Positions 54,619 through 63,959 of a stretch of DNA of 64,000 bases are shown one piece after another. A model generated the notes under the pieces. The model was not told where the DNA came from and made no database searches. It saw only the letters and a program-made list of their open reading frames with translations. The position numbers and the translations under genes are program-made. The stretch is taken from positions 186,001 through 250,000 of the forward strand of contig CAVZRO010000021.1 in NCBI GenBank assembly GCA_963777625.1, given 5' to 3'. How positions within the stretch are numbered: position 1 is the first letter of the stretch; the number at the start of each line of letters is the position of its first letter. This DNA comes from DATDIC01 sp963777625. GTDB lineage: Bacteria > Pseudomonadota > Alphaproteobacteria > Acetobacterales > Acetobacteraceae.

Positions 54619-55448
54619 ATGCTTCTCGGTCGTGTGGCGCGCTGCTGCCGGATGCCGGCGCGGCGGCGCCGATCGGCGAAGTGAAAGCGGGCCGGATCGC
54701 GTTCGCCGCGGCGCCGACCACCCTGGCGCAGGAGGCCGAGCAGCGGCTTCAGTCGCGCTACGGTCAGTGCGCCTTTGAGGCGGCCGATGTCATCGTCCCG
54801 TTGGGGGGTGACGGGTTCATGCTGCAGACCCTGCACCGGGTGCTCGGTGGTACGACCCCGGTGTACGGGATGAATTGCGGCTCGGTCGGGTTCCTGATGA
54901 ACGCGTTCCGCGAGGACGGGTTGATCGAGCGCCTGACCCAGGCTCAGGCGGCGGTGCTGCATCCGTTGCGCATGCACGCCGTCACCGCCAGCGGTGCAAT
55001 GGAAGAGGCGCTGGCATTCAACGAGGTCAGCCTGCTGCGGCAACTGGCGCAGGCCGCCAAGATCCGCATCACCATCGATGGCCGGGTACGGCTGCCCGAG
55101 CTGAGCTGCGACGGAATTCTGATTTCCACGCCGGCCGGATCGACCGCCTACAACCTCTCGGCGCACGGACCGATCGTGCCGCTATCGGCCAACCTGCTGC
55201 CTCTGACCCCGATCAGCGCGTTCCGGCCGCGTCGATGGCGCGGCGCTCTGCTGCCAAGCACCGCCGATGTGCTGTTCGAAGCGCTGGAGCCGGACAAGCG
55301 CCCTGTTGCGGCGGTGGCCGATTCGACCGAAGTGCGCGACGTGGTATCGGTGGCGGTTTGCGAGGATCGTTCGGTCAGTGTGACGGTGCTGTTCGATCCA
55401 GATCAGGGTCTTTCGGAACGAATTATCGCCGAGCAGTTCACGGTGTAA
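54615..55448 (+). CDS. nadK: NAD kinase
   Basis: NAD kinase makes NADP from NAD and ATP. The 277-residue protein has VPLGGDGFMLQTLH (GGDG motif), GMNCGSVGFLMN, FNEVSLLR (conserved NE/D) and ISTPAGSTAYNLSAHGPIV. Its length is usual for bacteria. GTG 54615 overlaps the previous stop. It is followed by a bidirectional hairpin and the convergent ctrA gene. Confidence 0.94.
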   Translation: MNASRSCGALLPDAGAAAPIGEVKAGRIAFAAAPTTLAQEAEQRLQSRYGQCAFEAADVIVPLGGDGFMLQTLHRVLGGTTPVYGMNCGSVGFLMNAFREDGLIERLTQAQAAVLHPLRMHAVTASGAMEEALAFNEVSLLRQLAQAAKIRITIDGRVRLPELSCDGILISTPAGSTAYNLSAHGPIVPLSANLLPLTPISAFRPRRWRGALLPSTADVLFEALEPDKRPVAAVADSTEVRDVVSVAVCEDRSVSVTVLFDPDQGLSERIIAEQFTV

Positions 55449-55464
55449 CCCCCGCTTTCTGATT

Positions 55465-55496
55465 CCCCTCCCCTTGCCGGGCCGCAAGGGGAGGGG
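55465..55496. terminator. perfect 13-bp hairpin between nadK and ctrA
   Basis: CCCCTCCCCTTGC (55465-55477) pairs exactly with GCAAGGGGAGGGG (55484-55496) across a 6-nt loop. It lacks a U tract in either direction but is placed between two convergent genes and could stop transcription from both sides. The CCCCTCCCCTTGC sequence is also known as a scattered intergenic motif in many high-GC genomes (memory). Confidence 0.6.
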
Positions 55497-55525
55497 CGCG
55501 CGGAGTTAACCAATAGGGCTGTATA

Positions 55526-56266
55526 TCAAGCTGCCGACAGTGCCGCCGGTTCACGGGTTGCCGGTACTTCCGCGGGCAACGGATCAAGATCGACCGCCGG
55601 TTCGCGGATCATGTAGCCGCGTCCCCAAACCGTGCCGATCAGGTGATCGGCCCCAGCCATCGCCAGTTTCTTGCGCAACTTGCAGACGAACACATCGATG
55701 ATTTTCATCTCGGGTTCATCCATGCCGCCGTAGAGATGGTTCAGGAACGCTTCCTTGGTCAGCACCATGCCCTTTCGCAGTACCAGCAGCTCCAGGATCG
55801 CATATTCCTTGCCGGTCAGATGAACCTGCCGCCCGCTCACGGTGACGTCCCGGCTGTCAAGGTTCAGCTCCATCGAGCCGATCCGCAATCGAGGCTGGCT
55901 GAACCCCTTGCTCCGCCGCACCACAGCCTGCACCCGGGCGATCAGCTCCGACCGGTCGAACGGCTTCGCCATGACGTCGTCCGCACCGAGGCTAAGCGCC
56001 TTGACCCTGACTTCCGGACGCGCCGTCGCTGTCAACACCAGCACCGGCGTATGATTGCGCGCCAGTCGCATTCGCCGCACGACCTCATGCCCCTCCATGT
56101 CCGGTAGCGTAAGGTCAAGCACCATGATATCGTAATCATAGTGGCGGGCGAGTTCGAGCGCCTCCTCACCGGTATCGGCGTGATCGACCACCGCGTTGCC
56201 GTTTTGAAGGATGATCGAGATACCCCGCGCGGCGGTGAGATCATTCTCTACCAGCAGAACGCGCAT
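55526..56266 (-). CDS. ctrA: CtrA-family cell-cycle response regulator
   Basis: The 246-residue OmpR-type regulator begins MRVLLVENDLTAARGISIIL. The phospho-acceptor is Asp51 in IMVLDLTLPDMEGHEVVRRM. The winged-helix domain carries NHLYGGMDEPEMKIIDVF and CKLRKKL, the CtrA-specific recognition segment. In alphaproteobacteria CtrA controls motility and, in some groups, the cell cycle. The start ATG 56266 has GAGGTG upstream; a longer frame to 56308 is less likely. It is divergent from fliI-fliJ, a frequent arrangement, and could regulate them. Confidence 0.93.
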   Translation of the reverse strand: MRVLLVENDLTAARGISIILQNGNAVVDHADTGEEALELARHYDYDIMVLDLTLPDMEGHEVVRRMRLARNHTPVLVLTATARPEVRVKALSLGADDVMAKPFDRSELIARVQAVVRRSKGFSQPRLRIGSMELNLDSRDVTVSGRQVHLTGKEYAILELLVLRKGMVLTKEAFLNHLYGGMDEPEMKIIDVFVCKLRKKLAMAGADHLIGTVWGRGYMIREPAVDLDPLPAEVPATREPAALSAA

Positions 56267-56431
56267 TTTACACCTCGGTGGATCGTCTGTCGGGACTTTT
56301 ACCACCATCGCGTGTATCTCGCCATAGTTTTTTCACCAAATACGTGTATTAATCAGCGTAATCGTCTCTCTACATGAAGTGAAATACCATAAAATGTATC
56401 CGACTACATTATACGCATCGAATATCATGCA

Positions 56432-57806
56432 ATGAGACAGCAGGAATTTACCGAGCAACTGGCGGCCGCGTCGGCAACAATCCGCCAGCTCGCACCATTC
56501 CGCCTTGAAGGACGCGTTGTCAGCGTCTCCGGGATCGGGATCGAAGTGGCCGGGCTGACCGAGTTCCTCTCTATAGGAGATCGTCTCGCATTGCAGGCCC
56601 GCGACGGCGCTACCGTCCCCGCCGAGATCGTCGGCATGCGCGGCGGGCTCGCCCAGGCGATGCCATTCGGTCCCCTGGAAGGCTTGGGACCGGGAACCGT
56701 CGCGGTCGCGGAGGTGCGCGGATTTACGATCGGCGGCGGTGCCAGGCTCGCGCCGTCCCGCGCCTGGCTCGAGCCGCGTGGTCGACCCGCTTGGCCGCCC
56801 TTTGGATGGCCGCGGCGCGTTGCCGCTGGGCACTCAGCCGCAAAAAGTTCGCGCGGCCCCGCCACCGGCAGCCGGCCGGGCTCGTCTGGGGCCGCGCATC
56901 GATTTTGGCGTGCGCGCCCTCAACTGCTTCGCGCCCAGCCGGTTGGGCCAGCGGCTCGGGCTGTTCGCCGGCTCCGGGATCGGAAAATCGACGCTCCTTG
57001 GGATGCTGGCTCGCGGGGCGGCTTGCGATGTCGCCGTTCTCGCCCTGGTCGGCGAACGCGGGCGCGAGGTGCGCGAATTCATCGAGGATGAGCTTGCCGG
57101 CGGCCTGGAACGTTCGGTCGTGGTGGTCGCCACCTCCGACGAGCCACCGCTGATGCGCCGGGAAGCCGCATATGCCGCCGTCACGGTGGCCGAACATTTC
57201 CGCGACCAGGGCCTGTCGGTGCTGCTGCTGATGGACAGCGTCACGCGATTCTGCCTGGCTCTGCGCGAGATCGGTCTCACCGCCGGCGAGCCGCCGGCGA
57301 CCCGCGGCTACCCGCCCTCGGTGTTTGCCGAGCTGCCGCGACTGCTCGAGCGTGCCGGGCCGGGTGTAGACGCCAATCCGGGCGGCCCCGGCTACATCAC
57401 CGGCCTGTTCACCGTCCTGGTGGAAGGCGACGACCATAACGAGCCGGTTGCCGACGCCGTCCGCGGCATCCTCGATGGCCACGTCATACTCGACCGACGC
57501 ATCGCCGAAGCAGGCCGATATCCGGCGATTGATGTGCTGCGCTCATTGTCGCGTACCGCCACTGGCTGTTGCACGCCGGAAGAAACGGCGCTGGTCGCAC
57601 GGGCACGGGCGATCCTCGCGCTTTACGCCGATATGGCGGACCTGGTCCGGCTGGGGGCGTATCGGCCTGGCGCGGATCCGTCCGTTGATGAAGCAGTCAC
57701 CCTGGCGCCGCGCATCGAAGCCACCCTGCGCCAGGACCGCGGGGAGCTGGCGCCTTCGCCGGCGAGTTTCGCCATGCTTCAGGCGGCACTGGAGGGAACC
57801 GCATGA
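56432..57806 (+). CDS. fliI: flagellar export ATPase FliI, frame broken by one base
   Basis: FliI powers flagellar protein export. With one C removed at 56774-56775 the protein has 457 residues, a normal length. It has an N-terminal beta domain (EGRVVSVSGIGIEVAGLTEF), then VVDPLGRPLDGRGAL, Walker A AGSGIGKSTLLGML, Walker B VLLLMDSVTRFC, and SKLPRLLERAG-type FAELPRLLERAG. All catalytic motifs are intact once the frame is joined. Its stop overlaps the fliJ start (ATGA). Confidence 0.93.
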
Positions 57807-58222
57807 GCCGTGATCCGCTGCCGGGGGTGGTGCGCCTGCGTCGCATGGGCCTGGATGAGGCAAGCCGCGAGTTTGCCGAGTGTTTGCGGCGCGAAGCCGA
57901 AGCCCAGCGGGCTGCCTCTACCGTGGAAGCGGCCATCGTTCGCGAAACTGACGCCGCCACCAGCCTGGCGGCCGACGACGCGGTAGTCGAGGCGTTCGGG
58001 ATCTGGCTTAAGCGGGCGCGCAACGATTTGCGTGCGGCTCAGACCGCGCAGGAGAACGCCGAGATCGAGACCACCCGCGCGCGCGCCGTGCTGCAGGCGG
58101 CCCGCGCGGCGGTCAAGGCCGCCGAACAGATGCTGGCCGAGAAACAGGCGTCGCAGCAGGCCACCCTGGCCCGGCAGGAGCAGGCCGACCTGGACGAGGC
58201 AGGTCAACGCTCGCGCCGCTGA
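57803..58222 (+). CDS. fliJ: FliJ-like flagellar export chaperone
   Basis: The 139-residue protein is almost all coiled coil rich in Ala, Glu, Arg and Gln (e.g. KRARNDLRAAQTAQENAEIE). FliJ proteins are short coiled coils that follow fliI and escort export chaperones. Sequence conservation is low, so the call relies on position (ATGA overlap with fliI) and composition. Confidence 0.8.
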   Translation: MSRDPLPGVVRLRRMGLDEASREFAECLRREAEAQRAASTVEAAIVRETDAATSLAADDAVVEAFGIWLKRARNDLRAAQTAQENAEIETTRARAVLQAARAAVKAAEQMLAEKQASQQATLARQEQADLDEAGQRSRR

Positions 58223-58288
58223 CGCAATCTGTGGCCAGAGCCCGGGCAATATGCTGAATGGATTTCATCGGGAAAAAAGGATTGTCGT

Positions 58289-59602
58289 GTGCGCATCGCG
58301 ATGATTGGAGGCGGCTATGTGGGTCTCGTATCCGGGGCCTGCTTCGCCGAATTCGGGTCGGACGTCACCCTGGTGGAAAGCGACCCCAAACGGCTGTCCG
58401 CGCTGCAAGCCGGACGGATGCCCATCTATGAACCGGGCCTGGATCGGCTGGTAAGCGAAAACACCAAAGCCGGGCGGCTCAGCTTCGGCGACGACCTGGC
58501 CGCCGCCCTGGACGGTGTCGAGGCAGTGTTCATCGCGGTCGGCACCCCGACGCGGCGGGGCGATGGGCATGCTGACCTGTCCTATGTCTATGCCGCAGCC
58601 GAACAGGTTGCCTCCGTCCTCGATGGCTATGCGGTGATCGTGACCAAATCGACGGTCCCGGTGGGGACCGGTCGCCGGATCTCTGAGATTATCCGCCATA
58701 CACGTCCCGATCTGGAGTTCGACGTTGCCTCCAACCCGGAGTTCCTGCGGGAAGGCAGTGCCATCGGCGACTTCATGCGCCCGGATCGGGTGGTGATCGG
58801 CACCGACAGTGAGCGCGCACGCGAGGTGCTTCGCCGGCTCTATCGCCCGCTTTACCTCATCGAAGCGCCCATCGTGTTCACCGCTATCGAGACCGCCGAG
58901 CTCATCAAGTACGCCGCCAACGGCTTCCTGGCGATGAAGGTCACGTTCATCAACGAGATGGCCGATCTGTGCGAAAAGGTCGGCGCCGACGTGCATGACG
59001 TGGCGCGCGGCATCGGGCTGGACGGGCGGATCGGACGCAAGTTCCTGCACGCCGGTCCGGGTTTCGGCGGCTCCTGCTTTCCCAAGGACACGCTGGCGCT
59101 GATGCGGATCGCCCAGGAGCACGGCGCGCCGTCGCGCCTGATCGAAGCGGTGGTTGGCGTGAACGACGCCCGCAAGTCCGGCATGGCCATGCGCGTGATC
59201 GCCGCCTGCGGCGGGTCGGTGCGTGGCAAGACGATCGCGGTGCTCGGGCTGACTTTCAAGCCGGAGACCGACGATATGCGGGACGCGCCGTCGCTGCCGA
59301 TCATCTCGCGGCTGGTCGAAGATGGCGCGGTGGTACGCGCGTTCGACCCCGAGGGAATGGATCTGGCCGTTCCGCTGCTGCCGCCGAACGTTGTCTATTG
59401 CCAGAATGCGCTGGAGACGGCGGCGGGCGCCGACGCGCTGGTGCTGATCACCGAATGGAACGAGTTCCGCGCCCTGGCGCCGGAACGCCTGGCCGCGGCG
59501 ATGCGCGGGCGGGTGATCGTCGATCTGCGCAACGTGTACGACCCAGCGGCCATGCGCGCTGCCGGATTTGCCTACCAGTGCATCGGACGAGCCGCACGGT
59601 AA
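58289..59602 (+). CDS. UDP-glucose/GDP-mannose 6-dehydrogenase
   Basis: The 437-residue enzyme has the NAD motif IAMIGGGYVGLVSGACFAEF, ASNPEFLREGSAIGDF, catalytic Cys in GPGFGGSCFPKDTLAL, and VLGLTFKPETDDMRDAPS. It would oxidise UDP-glucose to UDP-glucuronate (or GDP-mannose) for polysaccharide synthesis. GTG 58289 with AAGGA upstream. The glycosyltransferase gene follows 34 bp later, consistent with a surface-polysaccharide role. Confidence 0.93.
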   Translation: MRIAMIGGGYVGLVSGACFAEFGSDVTLVESDPKRLSALQAGRMPIYEPGLDRLVSENTKAGRLSFGDDLAAALDGVEAVFIAVGTPTRRGDGHADLSYVYAAAEQVASVLDGYAVIVTKSTVPVGTGRRISEIIRHTRPDLEFDVASNPEFLREGSAIGDFMRPDRVVIGTDSERAREVLRRLYRPLYLIEAPIVFTAIETAELIKYAANGFLAMKVTFINEMADLCEKVGADVHDVARGIGLDGRIGRKFLHAGPGFGGSCFPKDTLALMRIAQEHGAPSRLIEAVVGVNDARKSGMAMRVIAACGGSVRGKTIAVLGLTFKPETDDMRDAPSLPIISRLVEDGAVVRAFDPEGMDLAVPLLPPNVVYCQNALETAAGADALVLITEWNEFRALAPERLAAAMRGRVIVDLRNVYDPAAMRAAGFAYQCIGRAAR

Positions 59603-59636
59603 GGCTTCGGCAACCCGATCCTTGCAGGATCGGGAC

Positions 59637-60906
59637 ATGCCGTCTCCGCTGCTGAGCGTCTGCGTCTGCACGCATGACCGTCCCGACTACCTGGCCGACT
59701 GCCTCGAAGGGCTGCGGCACCAGACAATCGCATCGGACCTGTTCGAGGTTCTGGTGATCGACAGTGCGTCCTGCCCGCTCGCCGCGCAGCGCGTGGCCCA
59801 TCTGGTTGGTATCGGCACCAACGAGAATTTGCTGCGCGTGGACCAGCCCGGCCTCAGCCGAGCGCGAAATGCCGGTGCCGGCGCGGCGCATGCCGATTAT
59901 CTCTGCTATATCGACGATGATGCGATCCCGGCTCCCAATCTGGTGGAAATGGCGCTCCGTGCCATCACCGAAACCGATCCACCCCCGGCCCTGATCGGCG
60001 GCCGTATCCTGCCGCTATGGGAAATACCATTGCCGCCTTGGTGGCCGGCCCGGCTGCAAGGCGTGCTGTCGATCGTCGAGGTCGAGGGTAGCGGCGAATA
60101 CCGCAGCGGCGACCTGCCGCGCGGCCTGGAGCCATGCGGTGCCAATTTCCTCGTGCATGTGCCGACGCTGCTCGCCGCCGGCGGCTTTCCGTTGCAAGCG
60201 GGACGAACCGGGAATTCGCTGCTCTCGGATGAGGAGGTGCAGCTTGCCTGGCGGCTACAGGACGCGGGTTATTCGGTTCGCTACGATTCCCGCCTGGTGG
60301 TGCGACATCAGATCCAGGCCGTGCGGATGACCCCGGGCTGGTTGCTGTCGCGCATGCACTGGCAAGGCGTCTCAGCCGTGCTCACGCGACGCACGCTGGG
60401 ACGATCGGCGGCGGTGTGGCGGGAGCTGCCGCGGCGGCTCGCGGTCGCACTGCTCTATGGCCCGACCGCACTGTTCCCGCGTGCCAGCCCTGGTACTGAT
60501 CGGCATGCGCTGGCGGTTGGCATACGCTCTAGGGTTTTTGCGTGGGGCCATGTTTTGGCGAATGACATCATCGCTGACCGGCACGGCCGATTCGTCACCC
60601 CTCGCTCCCTTCCCGTCATTCCGCTCCCTTCCCCGTCATTCCCGCTCCCTTCCCGTCATTCCCGCGAAAGCGGGAATCCATCCCGTAACGAAACGCCCGG
60701 CAACCAGACGATCACGCGCCTGCGGACACGGCGACAGGACGTCGCGCGCGCGGCGCCGGACGTTCCAACTCTCCACGACGCGCCATCGTCTTGATCCGAT
60801 CGCCGATCCGGCAGGCCAACGCCTGGATCGTGAGCGACGGGTTGACGCCGCCGACAGTGGGGAACAGCGACCCGTCGCACACCCAAAGGTTCGGAATATC
60901 CCATGA
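59637..60906 (+). CDS. family 2 glycosyltransferase, frame broken near the 3' end
   Basis: The N-terminal GT-A fold starts LLSVCVCTHDRPDYLADCLE, with the DxD-like CYIDDDAIPAPNLVEM and acceptor-side GGANF-like PCGANFLVHVPTLL and SDEEVQLAWRLQDAGY. At 60476-60478 the frame likely changes: dropping one C gives VLIGMRWRLAYALGFLRGAM, the conserved hydrophobic end. The frame then runs through a REP-like repeat to TGA 60906; the printed frame stops at 60794. The tail overlaps the GMC gene on the other strand, so the natural 3' end may have been lost to the repeat. Confidence 0.85.
60615..60680. repeat. REP-like palindromic repeat, copy 3, with tandem CGTCATTCCCGCTCCCTTC units
   Basis: About three imperfect tandem units of CGTCATTCCCGCTCCCTTC lead into GTCATTCCCGCGAAAGCGGGAATCC-type palindrome. 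It lies inside the 3' end of the glycosyltransferase frame and immediately ahead of the GMC stop. Copies 1 and 2 lie at 23559 and 44872. Confidence 0.8.
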
Positions 60907-62403
60907 CCGGCCATCCGCGTTGACCACGCTGGTGGCCGGGTCGTCGCCCATCCGGCAGCCGCCGTTCAGATGCGCGGTGCTCTCCGAATCCCATATGTCA
61001 CGCCCGCCCGCCGCCTCCAGTGCGCGCCGCATCTGCTGCACCGCGTGCCGCCGCAGCCGCTCATCGTTATCGCAATAGGAAAACGTCACCTTCGCCACCG
61101 GCAGGCCGAACTTGTCGGTGCGATGCGACAGTTCCACGCGGTTCTCCGCCCGTGGCAGCACCTCCCCGACGATCTTGAGTCCGGCTTGATGGATATAGTT
61201 GGTCATGGCGTCCTTCAGCCCTTGGCCCCAGAAGCCACGCTCGGTCGAGATCGACCGCGCCCACTCGATCGGCAGCGGCCCCTGGCTCATATACGCGTAG
61301 CCGCCGAAGAAATCCTTGGCATCGTTATAGTTCCAGTGCTCGGTCAAAGCCATCGAAGGCGGCCCCTTGTACCAGCGTATCTCGTCCTGCATCACGCCCC
61401 AGACCGCATCGTTGGACTGCACCATGAAATACTTGCCAACCAGACCATTGGAATTGGCCAACCCATCCGGGCACCGCGCGCAAGCCGAGTTCAGCAGCAG
61501 CCGCGGCGTTTCGATCGCATATCCGGACACGACGACGTTCCGGGCCTTCTGAAACTTCCAGCTTCCCTCGCGATGATAATGCACACCGGTCACCAGCCCG
61601 GACTGATCGACTTCGATGCGCCCGACCATTGCCAGGTCCCGCACCTCGGCGCCGGCTTTCAGCGCCCGCGGGATCCACACCACCAGCGCGCTCTGCTTGG
61701 CGTTGGTCGCACAGCCAACGCCGCAGAATCCCCGGTACACGCAGGGCGGCGATAAGCCTCGCGGCGCCGACACGGTCGCCAGCGGCGTCGGACACCACGG
61801 GATGCCCAGCTTCTCGCATCCCCGCGCCAGCACCAGCCCAGCCGCGTTCACTTCGTGCGAGCGATACGGATATCGCGGCCGGTGCGGCCCCCAGGGATAG
61901 CGGACGGGTCCGGAAATTTTCAGCGCGTTCTCGACCTCGTCGTAGTAGTGCCACATCTCCCGCCAATCGACCGGCCAGTCGGCGCCGTATCCCAGCTTGC
62001 TGCGCGCCTTGAACCATTCGGGACGGAAACGCAGCGACACCATCATGAAATGCACGGTGCTACCGCCGACCGCCCGGCCGCTGTTGCGTGAGCCGAGCTC
62101 CAGCGGATGCCCGCCAGCAACAACTCGGTTTTCCAGCCAGAAGAGCTTGCCCTGCTCCAACTCGTCAGAGGCAAATTCCTCCAGCGGCCGGTACCAGCCG
62201 CCGGCATCGAACGCCACCACGGAAAACCCGGCTTCCGCGAGCTTCGCGGCCAAGGTCCCGCCGCCGGCCCCGGTGCCGACGATGACGAAATCCACCACTT
62301 CATCGTCCCGATATTGTTTCATCGGAACCCATCCGCCCGGCCGCATCACGTCGGGGGCCCGGCCGTCCTTGCCGCGCGGCTGATCGGCGACGATCTCAGG
62401 CAT
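60712..62403 (-). CDS. GMC-family dehydrogenase, large subunit of a membrane polyol/sugar dehydrogenase
   Basis: The 563-residue flavoprotein has the FAD motif DFVIVGTGAGGGTLAAKLAE, GRAVGGSTVHFM, the Cys-rich PPCVYRGFCGVGCATNAK, and C-terminal TAHLNGGCRMGDDPATSVVN with LTIQALACRIGDRI. These are hallmarks of gluconate/sorbitol-type GMC dehydrogenases that pass electrons to the quinone pool. The start ATG 62403 overlaps the small-subunit stop by 8 bp. The Cys-rich stretch recalls the iron-sulfur site of related enzymes, though only three Cys are seen. Confidence 0.9.
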   Translation of the reverse strand: MPEIVADQPRGKDGRAPDVMRPGGWVPMKQYRDDEVVDFVIVGTGAGGGTLAAKLAEAGFSVVAFDAGGWYRPLEEFASDELEQGKLFWLENRVVAGGHPLELGSRNSGRAVGGSTVHFMMVSLRFRPEWFKARSKLGYGADWPVDWREMWHYYDEVENALKISGPVRYPWGPHRPRYPYRSHEVNAAGLVLARGCEKLGIPWCPTPLATVSAPRGLSPPCVYRGFCGVGCATNAKQSALVVWIPRALKAGAEVRDLAMVGRIEVDQSGLVTGVHYHREGSWKFQKARNVVVSGYAIETPRLLLNSACARCPDGLANSNGLVGKYFMVQSNDAVWGVMQDEIRWYKGPPSMALTEHWNYNDAKDFFGGYAYMSQGPLPIEWARSISTERGFWGQGLKDAMTNYIHQAGLKIVGEVLPRAENRVELSHRTDKFGLPVAKVTFSYCDNDERLRRHAVQQMRRALEAAGGRDIWDSESTAHLNGGCRMGDDPATSVVNADGRSWDIPNLWVCDGSLFPTVGGVNPSLTIQALACRIGDRIKTMARRGELERPAPRARRPVAVSAGA

Positions 62404-63013
62404 CAGCCGAGCCCGACCGATCTTCCACGGCATCCCACGGATCGTATCGGTTGAACCCCATCCGCACATAGCCGCGCGGCGAGGCCGGACCGCCGAAGCC
62501 GATCTCATCCCATCCCCTGGGATTGCCGTAATAGTACGTCACCACGTCATAGAGAACCCGGCTCTTGAAGAAGGATTCGGGGCGTACGGCCGCCCAGGCG
62601 GCAGCACGCACGTCGCCGTGCTGCACCATCCGCAGCACGTCGTCCTGTCGCCCGCCGGACAGTTCGACGAAACTTTGTCCGAAGCGCAGCTTCGCCTCGG
62701 CGTCGATCGCCGCCAGGCCGCTTCGCCACATATGCTGCATGTCGGGCTCCCCTGCCCGCTGCATCCCGTCGGTGTCGTCTTCCGCCATCTTCTGGTCGAT
62801 GAAGTTGGCGATCGGCACGCGATCGGCGCCGGACTGCGGGATGATGCGGTTGCACACTGCGGTCAGGATCGCCCATTCGTCTTCGCTGAAGAACCGGCGC
62901 GGCGGCGGATGCTGCAGGCGTTTGTCGATCACCCGGCGGGTGGCGTCGTTCCACGACACCGTATCCCGCTTCGCCAGCGTGCTGTAACCGGGAAAGCGCC
63001 GGCGCTCAGTCAT
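62396..63013 (-). CDS. gluconate 2-dehydrogenase subunit 3 family protein
   Basis: The 205-residue protein has RRFFSEDEWAILTAVCNRIIPQ, GADRVPIANFIDQKMAED and VVTYYYGNPRGWDEIGFGGP, all typical of the small subunit partnered with GMC large subunits. It starts at ATG 63013 with GCAGGAG upstream. The polypeptide usually supports export and assembly; no Tat signal is evident here. It overlaps both neighbours by 8 bp, so the three form one operon. Confidence 0.88.
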   Translation of the reverse strand: MTERRRFPGYSTLAKRDTVSWNDATRRVIDKRLQHPPPRRFFSEDEWAILTAVCNRIIPQSGADRVPIANFIDQKMAEDDTDGMQRAGEPDMQHMWRSGLAAIDAEAKLRFGQSFVELSGGRQDDVLRMVQHGDVRAAAWAAVRPESFFKSRVLYDVVTYYYGNPRGWDEIGFGGPASPRGYVRMGFNRYDPWDAVEDRSGSADA

Positions 63014-63959
63014 TCCGTCTCTCCTGCAACAGATCGAGTGCGGCCAGTCCCGCCAGTGCAAGGCCGGTGAAGCTGGGCGGTGCCGGAATCGGCGGCCCGT
63101 TCAGGATGTTCTGGCTCCAGTTCCGCCAGCCGCCCATGTTGCGTGACACGCCATAGATGTGGAACCCGGATCCGGCAAAGCCGATCGCAGCCGTCAGCCA
63201 CAACCATGCGCGCGTGAGTCGCGGCCAGCGCGGTGGGCGCTCGCAGGCGGCTTTGGCGATCAGCCCCGCTGCAATAGGCGGAATCGTCACCGGAATGAAC
63301 ATGAACGGGTCGTGGTAGGCGCCCCGGAAATGCAGGAGCGATGCTTCCGCCACCGTACCAGCGATCCCCCCGGCCGCCAGCACAGCCAGAGTACGGCCCG
63401 CCGGCAGGTCAAACGGTTTTAATCGCCCTCGCGACAAATCCCGCACATGCTCGGCCGTGACCCCCATCACCCCGGCGAGAATCAGCGCGTAGGGCGCGCC
63501 AAGCGGTGCACTGTAGAACAGGTTGGCCCAGGAAAACCCGCCTTCCCGCTTGGTAACATTGTACAAATGGAAACCACCGCCGGCCAGGCCGATGCAGGCC
63601 GATGCGGCGGCAATCGCATGCCGCAGCCGATGCCCGGCAGGCGTCTCGTCATGTGCCCCGTGCAGGCTGCTGCCCAGCGTCAGCGCCGAGGACAGGATCG
63701 GCAGCAGCATCACTTTATTGAAGAACATGCCTCGATAATGTTCGATGGAACTGTCCGCCAGCACCGACAGAGCCAGCAGCGCTGAACTGTTGCTGAGCCG
63801 CTTTGCGGCGCGGACGGTCGTCGCCTTGCGTGGCGCGGGCGTGGGCGTCGGGGCCAGCGCACGGCGGCCCAGCGTCCCGAGAACCCCGACGGAGACCGCC
63901 GCAAGCAGCCCAAGCCCGACGCCCTCCAGCGTGGTTCTTTCCCGGTCAATCGTCCGCAT
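63006..63959 (-). CDS. polytopic membrane protein of the GMC dehydrogenase operon
   Basis: The 317-residue protein has seven or eight hydrophobic segments, with several His residues near membrane boundaries (e.g. SSLHGAHDET, GGGFHLYNVTKR, GSGFHIYGVSRN). The two GFH(L/I)Y repeats suggest internal duplication. It may anchor the dehydrogenase. It overlaps the small-subunit gene by 8 bp and the upstream gene by a few bases. No named family recognised. Confidence 0.7.
   Translation of the reverse strand: MRTIDRERTTLEGVGLGLLAAVSVGVLGTLGRRALAPTPTPAPRKATTVRAAKRLSNSSALLALSVLADSSIEHYRGMFFNKVMLLPILSSALTLGSSLHGAHDETPAGHRLRHAIAAASACIGLAGGGFHLYNVTKREGGFSWANLFYSAPLGAPYALILAGVMGVTAEHVRDLSRGRLKPFDLPAGRTLAVLAAGGIAGTVAEASLLHFRGAYHDPFMFIPVTIPPIAAGLIAKAACERPPRWPRLTRAWLWLTAAIGFAGSGFHIYGVSRNMGGWRNWSQNILNGPPIPAPPSFTGLALAGLAALDLLQERRND

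Noticed and set aside
58265..59671. A 468-codon minus-strand frame opposite the UDP-sugar dehydrogenase
   Set aside because: Complete overlap with a motif-perfect gene; the product shows only shadow composition.
60615..60680. CRISPR-like array
   Set aside because: Units are short, imperfect and lack unique spacers; the pattern matches a REP palindrome family with two other copies in the window.
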